From Sanguinoderma infundibulare (lineage: Eukaryota; Basidiomycota; Agaricomycetes; Polyporales; Polyporaceae): a stretch of DNA of 64,000 nt. The DNA lies in the NCBI GenBank assembly GCA_032821775.1, contig JAVLRN010000009.1, positions 1,922,001-1,986,000 of the forward strand. The letters run 5' to 3'. Below, piece after piece: positions 33,506 through 45,856 of the stretch. The notes under the pieces were generated by a model. The model saw nothing but the letters and a program-made list of their open reading frames with translations, was not told where the DNA came from and searched no databases. Each line of letters starts with the position of its first letter. Within the stretch, counting starts at the first letter, position 1. Made by a program: the position numbers and the translations under genes.

Positions 33506-36390
33506 ATGACAGAGACAGGCCACCACCACAGGCCTACGCTCAAACAAGCAAGTTGTGCCACGATACGCAGTTTTGTACCCCGGGGATTAATAGTCCTGGA
33601 TGTTTAGAAAAACAAGCCCTTCAAGTCAAAACATGCGACCAAAGGCTCCCTGAAGGAGGTCGCGAAGGGTATGTCTACTACTGCTTGCGCCCCGGCCGAT
33701 CTCTCAGAAGTCTATCAGGGCGGACACCCCGCCAGTCTCCCAAGGCAAACCACACATCGAGTGCTGCCGCGCAGCTCCGCATCAACCGTCGCAATAACGC
33801 GAAGCAAGCCCAGCACAAGAAGCGGCAAAGCCTCGTATCCTCTACTCGCATATTCAGCGGGACGGATGGAGCGCCACGGGTTGTCGCCATTGTGCCCTTG
33901 ACCGAGGACGTGAAGGCGCGCGACGTGAGCAAGAGATTTTCGCAGACGATTGATGGGACCCTTGAGGAGGACGCGTGGAGCGGGTTGCAGAAGCTCAGGT
34001 GCGCCCTCCATCTCTTTTTTTTTTCACGCGTACACCCCATTGAAGCCGGGGATGCAGAGCAGACCGGTTCAAGACGTCCGTGCAGTTCATCCCCCTCCCG
34101 TATGGACAGCTGTACGCGGCCCTAGACGCGTGCAAAGTCGCCGACTACGTCGTCTTCGTCCTCTCGCCCAACGTCGAGGTTGACAAGTGGGGCGACACCC
34201 TCCTCCGTACGCTTCAAGCGCAGGGCCTCCCCGAGGTCATCACGGTCGTATCCTCTGACGAGCCGATGGAGCCCAAGGAGAAGTCGGGCATCCTCAAGTC
34301 GCTCCTGTCCTTCATCCAGTACTTCGTCCCAAGCCAGGCTAGGGTCTTTGACGTGCATCGTGAGGCGGACGCGCTCAATACGGTGCGCGCGATCTGCGAG
34401 GGCAAGCCGTCAGACGTCAAGTGGAGGGACGGCCGCACGTGGATCCTCGGGGAGAAGATCGACTGGGCAGACGGCACGCTCAGTGTTACCGGCGTCGTGC
34501 GCGGCGCGCACCTGTCTGCGAACCGCCTCATCCACATACCCAGCCATGGTGACTTCCAAGTTGAGAAGGTGAACATTGGCGCTTGCATATGCGGTACATC
34601 ACCCATAATCAACGCATCGTTTGACAGGTTATCTCTGCCGCCCTCCCTAGGGCCTCCAAACACGGGGGTGGCGGGATGGACGTCGAGCCCCAGCTGCTCG
34701 CAGAGCCCGACGTATCCTCCGCCGACTCCCTCGTCTCCAGCAACGACCCCGACGACATGGCAAACGAGCAGACCTGGCCCACCGAGGAGGAGATGCGCGG
34801 CGCGTCCCACGGCAACGGCCACGCCGACGGGATCCCCGATGCGAAGGATGGAACGACGCCCAAGAGGGTAAGGAAGGTCCCGAAGGGTACGAGCGAGTAC
34901 CAGGCGGCGTGGATCATCGATGAGTCGGACGAAGATGATGTCGAAGGGGAGGACGGCGAGGTCGAGATGGGGGAGGTTGAGGAGATGGAGGAGATGGAGG
35001 AGATGGAGGAGATGGCGGCCGCGGAGCGCACAGAGATGGAGACGGACGATAGGCGGAGTGTCATGTTCCAGGACCTCGACGACGTCGAAGAGGCGCGACA
35101 GTGAGTGCCTTCAGCGTCTTTCCACTGGACGGCGGCATGATGGTCAGTGCAGGCTACAATCCTGGAGAGACCGGAAACGCGAAGAGGAGGACGACGCTCA
35201 GTTCCCAGATGAGATCGACACACCCTTGGACGTCCCGGCGCAAACACGGTTCCAGAGGTATCGTGGTCTGCGCTCCTTCCGCACGAGCCCTTGGGACCCG
35301 TACGAAAACCTTCCTCGGGACTACGCACGAATATTCCAGTTCGAGGACTTCAAGCGCACGGAGCGTGCAGTGAAGCGGCGAGCAGACGAGGAGGGAGGCA
35401 TCGAGGTGCGTTCTTGTCCCCTCAGACGGAACGCACGCGCATATACTGAGACGAATCATCGCTTGGGCATCAGCCTGGTACCCGGGTGACGGTCTACCTC
35501 AAGGAGGTCCCCAAAGAGGCTGCGCAGATGATCCCTGGGCGACCATTCACGACCTTCAGTTTGCTCCAGCACGAGCACAAGAAGACCGTCCTCAACTTCA
35601 CCGTGCAGCGGAATACGGAGTGCGATGGCTCGGTACGGTCAAAGGTTCGAGCGATTTCCTCCTTATAATCGAATGGGACCCTTACCGCCGACGGTCAGGA
35701 TCCTCTCGTCCTTTGCGTCGGCCCACGGCGGATGCGCGTCAACCCCATCTACAGCCAACACACACGCGGCGGAGGCAAGGGCCCGAACAACGTGCACAAG
35801 TTCGAGCGGTACTTGCGTCACGGGGTCACGAACGTCGCCACGATCTACGGCCCCGTCGTCTACGGCAAGCAGCCGTGCGCGCTTCTCCGAGAAACGGACG
35901 ACTCTCAAGGTGAGCGCCACCGGCATATACGAATGGCCGCATATTGACTGTTGGTGAAGCACCGGAGCTGGTGGCGATGGGCAGCTTCTTGCACCCAGAC
36001 ACGACGCGCATCGTCGCGAAGCGCATCGTCTTGACCGGCCACCCATTCAAGATCCACAAAAAGACGGCAACGATCCGCTACATGTTCTTCAACCCAGGTG
36101 CGCACTCGTCGTTCCTTGTTCTCATCGATTGTTATTCTAACGTCCGCTGGCTCACAGACGACATCGCGTACTTCAAGCCCATCCAGCTGCACACGAAGTA
36201 CGGCCGGACGGGGCACATCAAGGAGTCGCTCGGCACGCACGGGTACTACAAGGCGCACTTTGACGGACCGATCAACCAGATGGACACCGTGTGCATGTCG
36301 CTGTACAAAAGGGTATACCCCAAATGGAGCGAGACGTGGAAGGAGAGCCAGGTCACGCCGGCTCGGGACGACGATGTGATGGAGGAGTAG
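33506..36390 (+). CDS. TSR1: Ribosome biogenesis GTPase-like protein TSR1
   Basis: TSR1 is a catalytically inactive translational-GTPase relative that binds pre-40S particles during 20S rRNA maturation. Ten exons (33506-33547, 33608-33668, 33719-33998, 34058-34568, 34628-35100, 35153-35405, 35474-35644, 35699-35909, 35960-36097, 36158-36390) give 790 residues. The N-terminus reads [30 protein letters not shown] and [20 protein letters not shown]. Later come [70 protein letters not shown] and [20 protein letters not shown]. Intron 1 appears to have a GC donor (CAA|gcaagt), the only choice that keeps the frame. An acidic insert with five EEM repeats lies at 34979-35013. Confidence 0.93.
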
Positions 36391-36486
36391 ACTATATATC
36401 TGTCGTTGTACGATCGCTTGGCCTATATTTCAGACGCAGGGGATGATAGCATCCAAAACACCGTGTCCCCGAAGACAGAGAGTTAA

Positions 36487-39400
36487 CTAAGGCGGGAGCG
36501 TCTCCCTCCTCAGCCCGAAGCTCACGAACCGCTTGAAGTCCGAGAACACCTCCCGCTTGGTCGCCTGGTCCGCTCTGCCCGCCCCGTCCGAGCCCGTCGA
36601 GGGCGCGGTCGCCAGCGGCGGCGACGACAGTGCGGCGAGGATGCTCTCGCCGGCTGTCGCGCCCGGGATGAGCGACACGCGGCTGCTGCCGGGGCTGGTC
36701 AGGTTCGCGACCAGGCCAGGGTCCATGTCGAGCGAGGAGAGAAAGGAGGAGCTGTCGAGCTCGGGCTTTGTGCTGGTGATGGTCAGGAACGAGTCGAGGA
36801 GGTCGTTCTGCGCGGCCTTGGGCGTGCCCTTGAGGTCGAGGATCTTCTGGAAGTTGGAGAAGGAGGCGTCGCCGATGACGAGGGTGTAGTTGAGGATGAA
36901 GCCTTCCGCGGGATCCTGGCATAAGTCCGGTTCTGAGTGGATGAGGTAGATGACCGTGCACTCTGAACACGTACGACTGGGGTGACGATGACTTTCAGGA
37001 GCGCTTCTAGCCTGGTGGTATGCTTCGTCACGCTCTTCGTGTAGCTAGGGGGTTGGGTTAGCAGCGACTTCAGTCGGTGTGTAGTTGGCGTACTTCGAGG
37101 TCGTCAGTGCCTCTCCGGGGACCTTGAGGAGGCAGGCCTTGATGGCTTGCAAATCGATGAGGAGCTGCAACATGTGTTTGAGCTAGACTGGCAGAAACAC
37201 CAAGGCAGCATGCCTCACCTGCTCCGCGCCGATCTCCAATAATGGTCGGCTCTTCACCAACGCGTTCGTGAACTTGGCGAAGACCGTACTGAAGAAATGG
37301 TGAGGTTGCCACACTCTGAGTGGGTTTTCGATGCGCGACATGACGTACCTCGATGCCTTGTCGAAGTAGTTCCGCACATATTTCTTCTGTTCGACGATCG
37401 GTTTGACGGTCTCAGCGACCTGCTCAATCGCATTGAGCAGATCTTGGACGTAAGCCGACTGCCCGCTGACGTGCTTGATGGTTGCCCAAGGCGTTCGAGA
37501 GAGAGTATTGAAGTGGGGCTCGCATACCGCCTCGAGCTCTCGGAGAATCACGCCAATGGCCGCCGATATCGCGCTGGCAGTCAATGTGGGAGGGACGACG
37601 GTTTGTTCAGGACAAATACCTGGCGAAAGGAGACGGGAGGGGCTTACCTCACGAAGAGGTCGCGCTCCTCTTGCAGAGTGATCTTCTCCTTGAACGCCTC
37701 GTCGCACTTTTCCCGGATGTTCTCTTCGAGCTTATGTCGCTGATGTGAGTCGTGCGACAGCGGTCGATGAAGATTAAATCACCTCCAGGGCCGTCGTTTG
37801 GCAGTAATCGGCCGTGTTGATAAGCGTACAAGCATTCTTGAGCTCAGCGGGGTCGTATCGGGTCTCCGTGGATTTCCGGGCGAAGTTCGTGGGCCTGTCA
37901 ATCGGAACGCGGGAGGATGAGATACGTGCGCCAAGATGGGACGAAGCTGGGCTACCTCCGTAAACTCTGCACAAGCACTTCCTCTGCAATCAGCGTCAGA
38001 CATGCTGGCGTAAGGACATCGTTCCTGCTGGGGACTGACCTGCATATATCCGCAGCCACTTCTTGAACAGAGCGCATAGATCGTACAACGGCTGACCTGT
38101 GAACAACCTCGCACATTGGTCCAGCGTTTGGGCGTAGAAGTAGAATAGCTCCGTAGACGACGGAAGGACGAGCACTGGCGGCGCGCCTTCATCGTCCGTG
38201 CTACTTGACGTGGACGCTGCTTCTAGAGACGGACGGGACTTAGAGCCCCGGTACTGCGACAGCATGTCTGACAACACTCTGGAACGCAACCTGTTCAGAA
38301 GGGACGAGATGCTAATGGAAGGATCACCTACCTGTCCTGTGCATCAATGTAGACACCCATGTGTGCTTCGAAAGCAGATGTGATGGGTTTCGATGGTCGC
38401 GTTGCGTTAGCTGGGGTTGTGACCTTCAGGATTTCTCGTAGCTGTGAAAGATAGGGCAGGACATCTAAGCCGATCAGAACGTTGAGGGTTTGTAAGATGT
38501 TCTCTACCGAAGTGGAGTACTTTTTCACCACCGAAGCCTCAAACTCCATCGTCTCGGCAAGAGTATCGAGGAGTTGTTTCACGGTGAGTTTTGATCCCGC
38601 CTTCGACAACAGGGCTGTCATGTCGTCTCTAGGAAGCATACGCAATCAGTACCAATGAGGTCGCACATATGCGCGTCGACATCGCTGTACCGTGTAATCT
38701 CGATAAACTTGGCAGTCAAGAACCACCCAGCCTTCCATTCGGGAGGGAACACCCTCCCTTGTTCTGTCTCATGCGTCTGCAGCAATCGTCGGAACCACGC
38801 GAAACGGCGTGAAAGGTTATCGAGCTGCCCCGCTTCGTCGGTGGCGCGGAATATGCGGCGATACTCCTTGAGCTCGAGTGCAACGTAACGCTCCAGGAAC
38901 TGAGCCCGGACTTCCGGGCCAAGGACATCCAGGACAAGGCATGCGTCTGCGACGATAGAGCGTTTGATCGGCTTCGCGGGGTCCTGCATATAGCTAGGCC
39001 GTTCGTCAATACTCAGCTGGGCGGAGACCTGGGCAGGTGGACGTACAACTTGTCCCAGTCCTGGTCAATCATTATGCGCAGCTCGGTTTGGATCTCCTGT
39101 ATGCGCCGCCAAAGCTGAGCTATCCGGTGGACCGAGGTATACGGTTTGAATGTCTGGCCAATCTGCTTAACGGCCTGGAGCAAGCGTCAAATATATGCAG
39201 CAATTGTGGCCAGGGGAAGTTGAGGGGGGGCAACACATACCGCAAGCGAGTGAACAATGTCGCTGTATTTCCGCTCCTTGATCTGATCCTCCAATTGGCC
39301 TAAGGCATTCACTGTACGGAGCGCAGCCCTTCAGGTGTAAAGCGAGGTTGTGATAGAAAGATACGCACCAAGCATCTGCAGCCTCTTCAGAGTAGTCATG

Positions 39401-39986
39401 CTCAAGATGAGGTTCTTCTTGGCCAAGTCAAGGACCTGGATCTCCTTGGTGATGTTTCGGACGACGGCCTCGGACTCTGTGGCCTTCTCGCGTATGCGGG
39501 ACATCTGCCCTAGCAGGTCCTGCAATAGACAAGAACCGTGCAGACTTCTCAACATTCAAACGCAAGAGGAATGATTGTTACTTGTGCACTCACTGAGATC
39601 ATTTCCTGAATGAGATGCATCCTGCTCGGGTCCTGGTCTCTCCGCAGCTCCTCCCGGAGCGTGTCAATTTCTGCTTGAAGGTCTCGCTCATTCTGCGCCA
39701 GACGGGCCTGAACGGCTTCGAGTTGTCCCAGCGCGGCCTCTGAACAGACAAGCAAGGTCACGGATGCGCTGGGCAATGTCAGACGCGTGCTGGGCTCACC
39801 ATCCGGGAAGTACTCGTTCAACACTGCTACAGAGTTGAAGTCATTTGTGAGCTTGGCCAAGGGGTCCGAATCGGCAGTTGTGTGCAGCTCGAGAATGCGC
39901 TCGATTGATAGTATGAGTTCGGGGGGCAGCTCCTCCTCTCGCAGTCTGAATGCTGGCGCAGGCAGGCGGGTAGCGTCAACAGCCAT
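36487..39986 (-). CDS. VPS53: GARP complex subunit VPS53
   Basis: VPS53 is part of the GARP tether that captures endosome-derived vesicles at the trans-Golgi. Sixteen exons run 39986-39800, 39739-39594, 39519-39369, 39311-39241, 39174-39047, 38993-38691, 38628-38332, 38290-38040, 37983-37956, 37894-37783, 37739-37648, 37573-37349, 37288-37219, 37164-37094, 37044-36975 and 36915-36487, giving 876 residues, close to yeast and human proteins. N-terminal hallmarks are DFNSVAVLNEYFPDE and the coiled coil RIREKATESEAVVRNITKEI, QVLDLAKKNLILSMTTLKRL. The C-terminus has KVIVTPVDPAEGFILNYTLV and IGDASFSNFQKILDLKG. Exon 9 is just 28 nt. It converges with TSR1, 96 bp between stops. Confidence 0.92.
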
Positions 39987-40210
39987 GACGGTGCAGGGTT
40001 GCCAGAGGTTGTCAGGATGAGGCGAATGCAACCGAAACGCGAGCGAGAGACACGTCGAGTCCGAGCGAGGCGGAGTGGGTGGGGATTGGACCGGACCGAC
40101 CCCCGGAGCGACACGCGCCTGTATTTGTCCAGGGCAACTGCAAGTCCAGGGCGGCATTTTCCTTTCTCAGAAATTTTTGACTTGCTCCTGACCTTCACCC
40201 GCCCATCCTC

Positions 40211-42026
40211 ATGACGCTGGGACCCCCGCCGTCTGCCGCGGGACCCTCCCACAGCGCTGCCAACGCTGGACAGCGCCCTACTGCTACACATCCCTCAACG
40301 CCCTCTTCCACTGCTTCTGGTCCGGGTTACGCTCCCGGCCCGTCGATCCCTCCAAACGCCTACACGAGCCAATTTGCCGTGCAACCGCAGCCTGCTTCTC
40401 GGTCATACTATGCGGCTTCCCAGCTGTCCGCCTATCCTGCGAACAGTCAAGGCGGCGCGTCTCAGCCTGCCTCTCAGGCGTACTCCCCACAAGCGACCTA
40501 CTACCCTCAGCAGGCCCCTCCTCCCGGTACCGCGCAGTCTTCCGCTGGGAACTACTCGTACTATGGATATCCACCAAATGCGTGGGCTAACGCATGGAAC
40601 ACTGCTACATATCAGTACCCTTCCGGCGGAGGCTACTCGTACTCGTACGCTTCTGCCCAACAAACTCATCAGACCGCCGCACTTCCTCCCCTGCCTGCTG
40701 CCCCCATCAAGCACAAGTCTCCTAGCCCACCCCCGTCACCGCCTCCAGAGTATCACAGAGACTGGGATGCAGCAATAAAATCGTTCTTGTCCTCTCTGGG
40801 GTTCTCTCAGGCCGTACTCGGGTTCGAGGCGGACATGGTGGTACTCAACCCGGAGTCGGAGCGGAACAAGGTTCCAACTGCACTTGGACAGCTGAGGAAG
40901 GACCTTCTAGTGCGTTTACACTCTTCATGCGCCTCTGTGTCAATCGCCATAACAGGCTCTCAGCGACTAGGTCAGGCCAAGAACGAGGAAAACGGAGACG
41001 CCGTGATGCCGGACCGGCCCCTTGAAGAGCGTAAACTTGACCATGTGCACCTAGCGAATGGAATCCAACCTCGTTCACACACGTCGGTAAGACCTTCTGT
41101 TTTACCTACATCTCCCCAGTTGAGTTTGAACCGCCGCGTTAGATCACGAAGGATATATCTCGGTTCCTGGCTCAGAACCGTGCCCGAAACGACGCTTCCA
41201 ACCGTAACGAATTCCTGTTGTCCATAGCTGAGAAGCGGAGGCGACTGAATGAAAACGGAGATTCTGAGCCGTCGACCTCGTTACCGTCCTGCGCACGGAC
41301 AGACGCGAAGACCCAGAACAGAGACCTCCAGATGAAGTACGACATTGCGAAAAACGAAGACGGCCCACTGCGGCGCACCATGAAGGCAGGTGCTCTGCCG
41401 GGCACCGAGTCCACCGAGTCGCCTGCACAAGCCAAGCATGGCACCAATGGTGTCGCTACACCTGTGGAGGATTATCCGAGCGCTGAACGATATCCTGGTT
41501 TGGACGAGCGTTTGCAGAACCTTGAAAAGCATCTCGCGGTTCGCTACGGTCGGTATTTCGGCCGATCTCTACCTTTTATACCGCTAATGGTGACCGTAGT
41601 CCCTTCTCCCCCACGGTCCCTCCTTGACCGTCTGAAGTACTTGGAAGACCATATCATTCATCTGGAGAAGGAGTATCCGCCCTGGGCAGCTCTTCACTTC
41701 AACCAACCTCATCGCGGGGTAAGCGTACTATCCATTGTGCACTATGTATGTTCACAATGCTTATGGTTATCTACTTCCAGTGGCCCCCTCCTCCACGAGC
41801 GACTCCGATTATTGTCCCATCTCATCTCACCTCTACAACTAACAAGCAGCCACAGCAGTCGACAGAACCTCACGTGGTCGCGGACAGTGTTGCTGAAGCC
41901 GGATCTGGAGAGACTAGAGTAAAGCCTGGACGTCGTACGAAATCTAGTTTACACAGGGCTGTCATGGAAAGGCTTGAAGTGCAAAAGGCAATGAATGATC
42001 TCGCCGGAGAGGCCCAGGGTGGTTGA
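40211..42026 (+). CDS. MBIP-like protein (MAP3K12-binding inhibitory protein family)
   Basis: Exons 40211-40909, 40964-41086, 41143-41548, 41600-41718 and 41781-42026 give 530 residues. The first 180 residues are disordered and rich in Pro, Gln, Ser and Tyr (prion-like composition). The C-terminal part carries the MBIP hallmark RSLLDRLKYLEDHIIHLEKE, YPPWAALHFNQPHRGWPPPP and RATPIIVPSHL. In animals MBIP is a subunit of the ATAC histone acetyltransferase complex and a MAP3K inhibitor; the fungal role is unknown. Other conserved-looking parts are RKLDHVHLANGIQPRSHTS and ITKDISRFLAQNRARNDASN. The gene is divergent from VPS53 (224 bp). Confidence 0.75.
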
Positions 42027-42085
42027 GGTAACTGTCCTTCGGAGGCGACATTGAATATACCTATATAGTGGCTCTCCCCGGTACC

Positions 42086-42178
42086 GCCCGCCTAGCTCAA
42101 TCGGATAGAGCGTCAGACTCTTACTGAATGCTTTGCGTGGGAATCTGAAGGCTGCGAGTTCGACCCTCGCGGTGGGCT
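42086..42178 (+). tRNA. tRNA-Lys (anticodon CTT) with a 19-nt intron
   Basis: The acceptor stem GCCCGCC (42086-42092) pairs with GGTGGGC (42171-42177, one G-T pair). The D arm GCTC...GAGC and T arm with GCGAG-TTCGACC-CTCGC are intact. The anticodon stem TCAGA/TCTGA (42113-42117, 42144-42148) encloses loop CTCTTA, with anticodon CTT at 42120-42122. An intron of about 19 nt (42124-42142) begins one base after the anticodon, the standard nuclear position. CCA is not encoded, as expected in eukaryotes. Confidence 0.93.
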
Positions 42179-42492
42179 AGTAACTGATTGAGAATATCGT
42201 TTTTGCTCATTTTCATTGAGAAAATGGTGGTGCCAGGTGGATACGAGGCCGCCCGGGCACTGGTGGACAGTATCCTGTTTTTGTCTTCCTGCCTTGGCCA
42301 GAAGGACGACACGGCCGCTAGCGGAAGCTAACGACTGGCAGGGTTGCCATTCTGGGGACCACGTGCCGAGATCGATTAGTAGAAAGCGAGAGGCCTATTG
42401 AAGCAGCCGCCTCGTCCTCAGTCCACGGTATAATCCACTCCTTCTCTCCTTCCACCACCGACTATACCGCTTGTTTCACGACTGTACACGAC
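42179..42492. other. tRNA-ATG3 intergenic region
   Basis: This 314-bp spacer should contain the tRNA terminator and the ATG3 promoter. The tRNA gene is followed by only short T runs (42199-42204). Nothing else is recognised. Confidence 0.45.
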
Positions 42493-43965
42493 ATGCATAC
42501 CATCCAAGTACGTTTCAACTATTCGAAGACGCGAACATACGCTCATCCGTCGCATTAGCAACAATACTGGGCGGTCCGCGAATACCTCAGTCCTGTACGC
42601 CACAATTTGCAAGCACTGTCATGCGACCGGCGGGTTCTAACGCCCCTCTAGGTCCTGAAGGAGAGCAAGTTCAAGGAGCACGGCCGCATAACGCCAGGTG
42701 TGTTCCCTATCACCCTCAATCCGCCGTCCTTCGGCGTGCGCTTACCGCCTTCCCGCTCACACAGAGGAGTTCGTCGCGGCAGGCGACTTCCTGACGTACA
42801 AGTTCCCCGTCTGGTCATGGTGCGCCGTCTTCCATTTCCAGTATCCCCTCTTCTCTGTGTGTCACCAGCCTGACGCGTGCGGACCGCCGGGGTAGGGAGA
42901 AGGGCGACGCGTCCAAAGGGCGCGAGTACCTGCCGGCCGATAAGCAGTACCTCCTCACGCGGGGCGTGCCGTGCCTCCGGCGCGCGAGCACCCTTGCATA
43001 CACGGACGCGGACGAGGACGCCGAGCGGCTGCTGTCCTTCGCGGACCCCAAGGACGGCGGCGCGGCGGAGGAGTGGGTCGAGACGCACGCGGGTCGGAGC
43101 AGCGCGCTCGACGCGAACGGGGGCCACGTCGGCACGATCGACGAAATCCCGGACGGCGACGATGCGGACGGCGACGTCGCGGGCGCGATGGGCGGGCTGA
43201 GCTTGGGCGGGGCGGCTGCGTCTGCGGGGATCCCGGACATGGACGAGATCCCGGATATGGAGGAGGACTTGGAGGACGACGATGAGGCGACTGCTGCGCC
43301 GAAGGCGGCCAACGTCATCACCGCAGAGTGAGTGGATCATGCTGTTTTGTGCGCGATCTGTGCTAGCGGAGCTGATGGCTCGTGTGCGTCTGTATGACTG
43401 GGCGGTAGGGAGGTGGGCGTTGCCAAGGGCAACTTGCTGCAAGTACGAACGTACGATGTCATGATCACGTACGATAAGTACTACCAGACACCCCGTATCT
43501 GGCTGCTCGGCTATGACGAGGTACGTTACTGGCCTCTTTCTACCCGCAGCTGCCTAACCTCGTCATCAGAACGGCACACCGCTTACACCCTCCCAAATCT
43601 TCCAAGATGTATCCGCCGACCATGCAACCAAGACTGTCACCATAGAACCCTTCCCTCACTCTGCCACGCTGCAGGCCGCATCTGTACATCCATGCAAGCA
43701 CTCGGCCGTCATGAAGAAGGTCATCGAGCGGATGAACCAGGGCATCGAGGAGCAGCAAGCGGCGCGCAAGGGCGGCGCAAAGGACGGGAAGTCAAAGAAG
43801 TGGCTCTTCAGGCGCACAAGCGGGAACGGCAAGGACGATAAGGCTGCCCCCGCAGGCGAGGAGGAGGTCGAGGGCATGCGCGTCGACCTCTACCTTGTCG
43901 TCTTCCTCAAGTTCATCGCGTCCATCGTGCCCACGATTGAAGTCGACTCGACGGCGTCGTTCTAA
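42493..43965 (+). CDS. ATG3: Autophagy E2-like enzyme ATG3
   Basis: ATG3 transfers ATG8 to phosphatidylethanolamine during autophagosome growth. Seven exons (42493-42507, 42559-42594, 42652-42697, 42765-42819, 42896-43327, 43409-43520, 43570-43965) give 363 residues. The N-terminal membrane-binding helix region reads [20 protein letters not shown], then [21 protein letters not shown]-type sequence. [19 protein letters not shown] follows, then a long acidic loop. The E2 core has [15 protein letters not shown], and the catalytic cysteine lies in [14 protein letters not shown]. The ending [19 protein letters not shown] is the family signature. The first exon codes for only five residues. Confidence 0.94.
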
Positions 43966-44269
43966 CCCTGCGCCTGGAATGCCGATGTCTGCGGTAGAGA
44001 TATCCGGAGAGCGTTAGGAGCGGAGATGATTATCTTACGTTGGATGGGGTCGTAGACGAGTGGAACGGATGATACCTGGGCCCTATGCAGATCTTGCTTC
44101 CAGAGGTTTTGTACTGCTATGTAAATCACGCCATGTATAACTTCGTTCATGATCATCACTTCTTAAAACACGAGGCAGGGTGTTATCAGATCATACAAAC
44201 CAACACAAGTACAACAACTGGTATACACGTTGAACAAATAATGATACAGTGAGGTGTGTCGAGCCTCGG
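43966..44269. other. Convergent ATG3/Yippee spacer
   Basis: This 304-bp spacer lies between two stop codons, so it carries two 3' untranslated regions. No gene or repeat is seen. Confidence 0.55.
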
Positions 44270-44893
44270 CTAGTCGTCCAAGTTCCATTTGTTCTCCTTG
44301 ACAAGCTTCTCGCGTTCTAGCAAGTACTTCCCTAAGTTGGAACAACGTTATCGGCATCATCGAGCAGTCGAGTGCGCAGCGACTTACCTTCCTTGTACTT
44401 CTGAGAGCTGTCAGAGGCCCTGTGGTAGTACCATCCCATACGGTCGTTGCAGCCTATGCAATACACATCCGCCACAGTGTGCACGCCCGTCCTAACGGCG
44501 ATGACATCATGGGTCAGCACTCACGGAGGACGAGCGGAATCAAGTACTCACAACAGCGGGCGTTCTTCCTTCTTCCCCATCTTCAGATTCACGGCAGAGT
44601 GCACCAGGCTGTCGCGCATGTTCAAGTCGGGTCAGCTGGCGGAAGCGCCGCGGGATGGAGACACGACGGAACGCACAAGCCACGACCATCCCGCCCTGAG
44701 AACGCCTTGCTGATGAGCTCGTCTTGAAGAGCCTGACGCAATCCGTCAGCTGCCCTAGTCCATCCGTGAGAGTCTTGCTGGCGCTCACGATGACGGCGGC
44801 GCACTTGGCACAGGAGAAGGTGGGGTGGTCGAGGAACGTCGTTATCACTTTGGACTTGGTGTCAGAGGACGGGGTCATTGACTGGGCCGCCAT
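44270..44893 (-). CDS. Yippee-domain zinc-binding protein
   Basis: Yippee (YPEL) proteins are small zinc-binding proteins with a beta-tent fold shared with Mis18 and cereblon. Five exons (44893-44789, 44732-44677, 44608-44552, 44491-44388, 44331-44270) give 127 residues. The two zinc knuckles CAKC and CIGC are both present. Between them are ELISKAFSGRDGRG and ERPLLTGVHTVADVYC, and after them NDRMGWYYHRA, KYKEGKYLLEREKLVKENKW, all family hallmarks. The size equals human YPEL proteins. The spliced model is needed, since the genomic frame breaks inside the first knuckle region. The biological role in fungi is unknown. Confidence 0.9.
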
Positions 44894-44989
44894 TGTACCA
44901 GACGGCGGATGCGGTCAAGCTAGTGATGCAGAACTCTCGGCTGAAGAGAGAACATAGTAGTTCGGGAGGAGAGGTCACTGACAGTGTGC

Positions 44990-45856
44990 ATGCAGTCAAG
45001 GTGAACCACCCAAAACGGGCCAAGGGGCGGCGCCCGCGGCTGCACAGCCGCATACTAGTCGTCATCTCTGCTGCCACTTCCCATCTTATTTGGTAGATTT
45101 CACCTTACTCAACGCCGGCACTCTGCCCTGCTCTGCCAACGCGGCCCTGGTCTTCCTCTCTGGCAGCTCAGGCCGGTCTCTAGACGCCCGGGTGTCCTTA
45201 TTGGCGACGTCGGATACGTACTCGACTGCACCTTCTATCGTGTGTTCAACGCGACTCTTCCCGCCGATGATCCCATCAACGCATCCTATGGGGTGCTGGA
45301 AGGGTACGAGCCGTTTGTCGTGCGGCACACCGTCGGGCTCTACCTGGAGGCGGAACAGATCCTCTTTGTCAGCAGATGGACCAAAGCGGCCGAGTGGGCA
45401 CTGGGAGCGATGACATACCATCCCGCAGACAACGAGTTCGCATTCGGGACCCAATGCTTCGTCTTAACTGGTCTTGCGAACGCGACGTCTTCGTTCCCTA
45501 CATCGCACGCCGAGGCGCTCTGCGTACTCTCGGACCAGCGGTGGTGGCCGAATTCCGTCGCTCCTGACGGTGGTGGCCAGGAAAGCCCCGTGACATTTGA
45601 TTATTGCGTTTTCCTCAACCACTACAAGGTCAAGCAGCGTTCCACTGGAGAGGCTGCCTCGGGGTATCCACGGCTGAGTTATGAAAGATACGACCGGGAA
45701 GAGGACGAGGACGGTTTGGAAGAGTTAAATCCGGGCGAGTACACACTCGAAGTCGTAGGGGAATCGGAGCCAACTCGGCCGGTAAGGCAAACACAGCAAG
45801 CAGTCCTGCAAGAAATGAGCTCATCAGAACGTCTAGGGCGACGACAAGCTCGATGA
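44990..45856 (+). CDS. Basidiomycete GDVGYV-motif protein (uncharacterised, 3' model uncertain)
   Basis: The core reads RRHSALLCQRGPGLPLWQL, IGDVGYVLDCTFYRVFNATL and PADDPINASYGVLEGYEPF. Many uncharacterised mushroom proteins share this 'LW...IGDVGY...LFN' pattern; no function is known. A tentative first exon 44990-45000 (ATG plus three codons) splices over a 96-bp intron to 45097. The second exon is open to 45856. After about residue 110 the sequence (SSFPTSHAEALCVLSDQRWW and onward) matches the family less well, and a strong gtaagg donor occurs at 45782, so the real 3' end may lie in further exons or the gene may be degraded. Its start is close to the Yippee start on the other strand. Confidence 0.5.
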
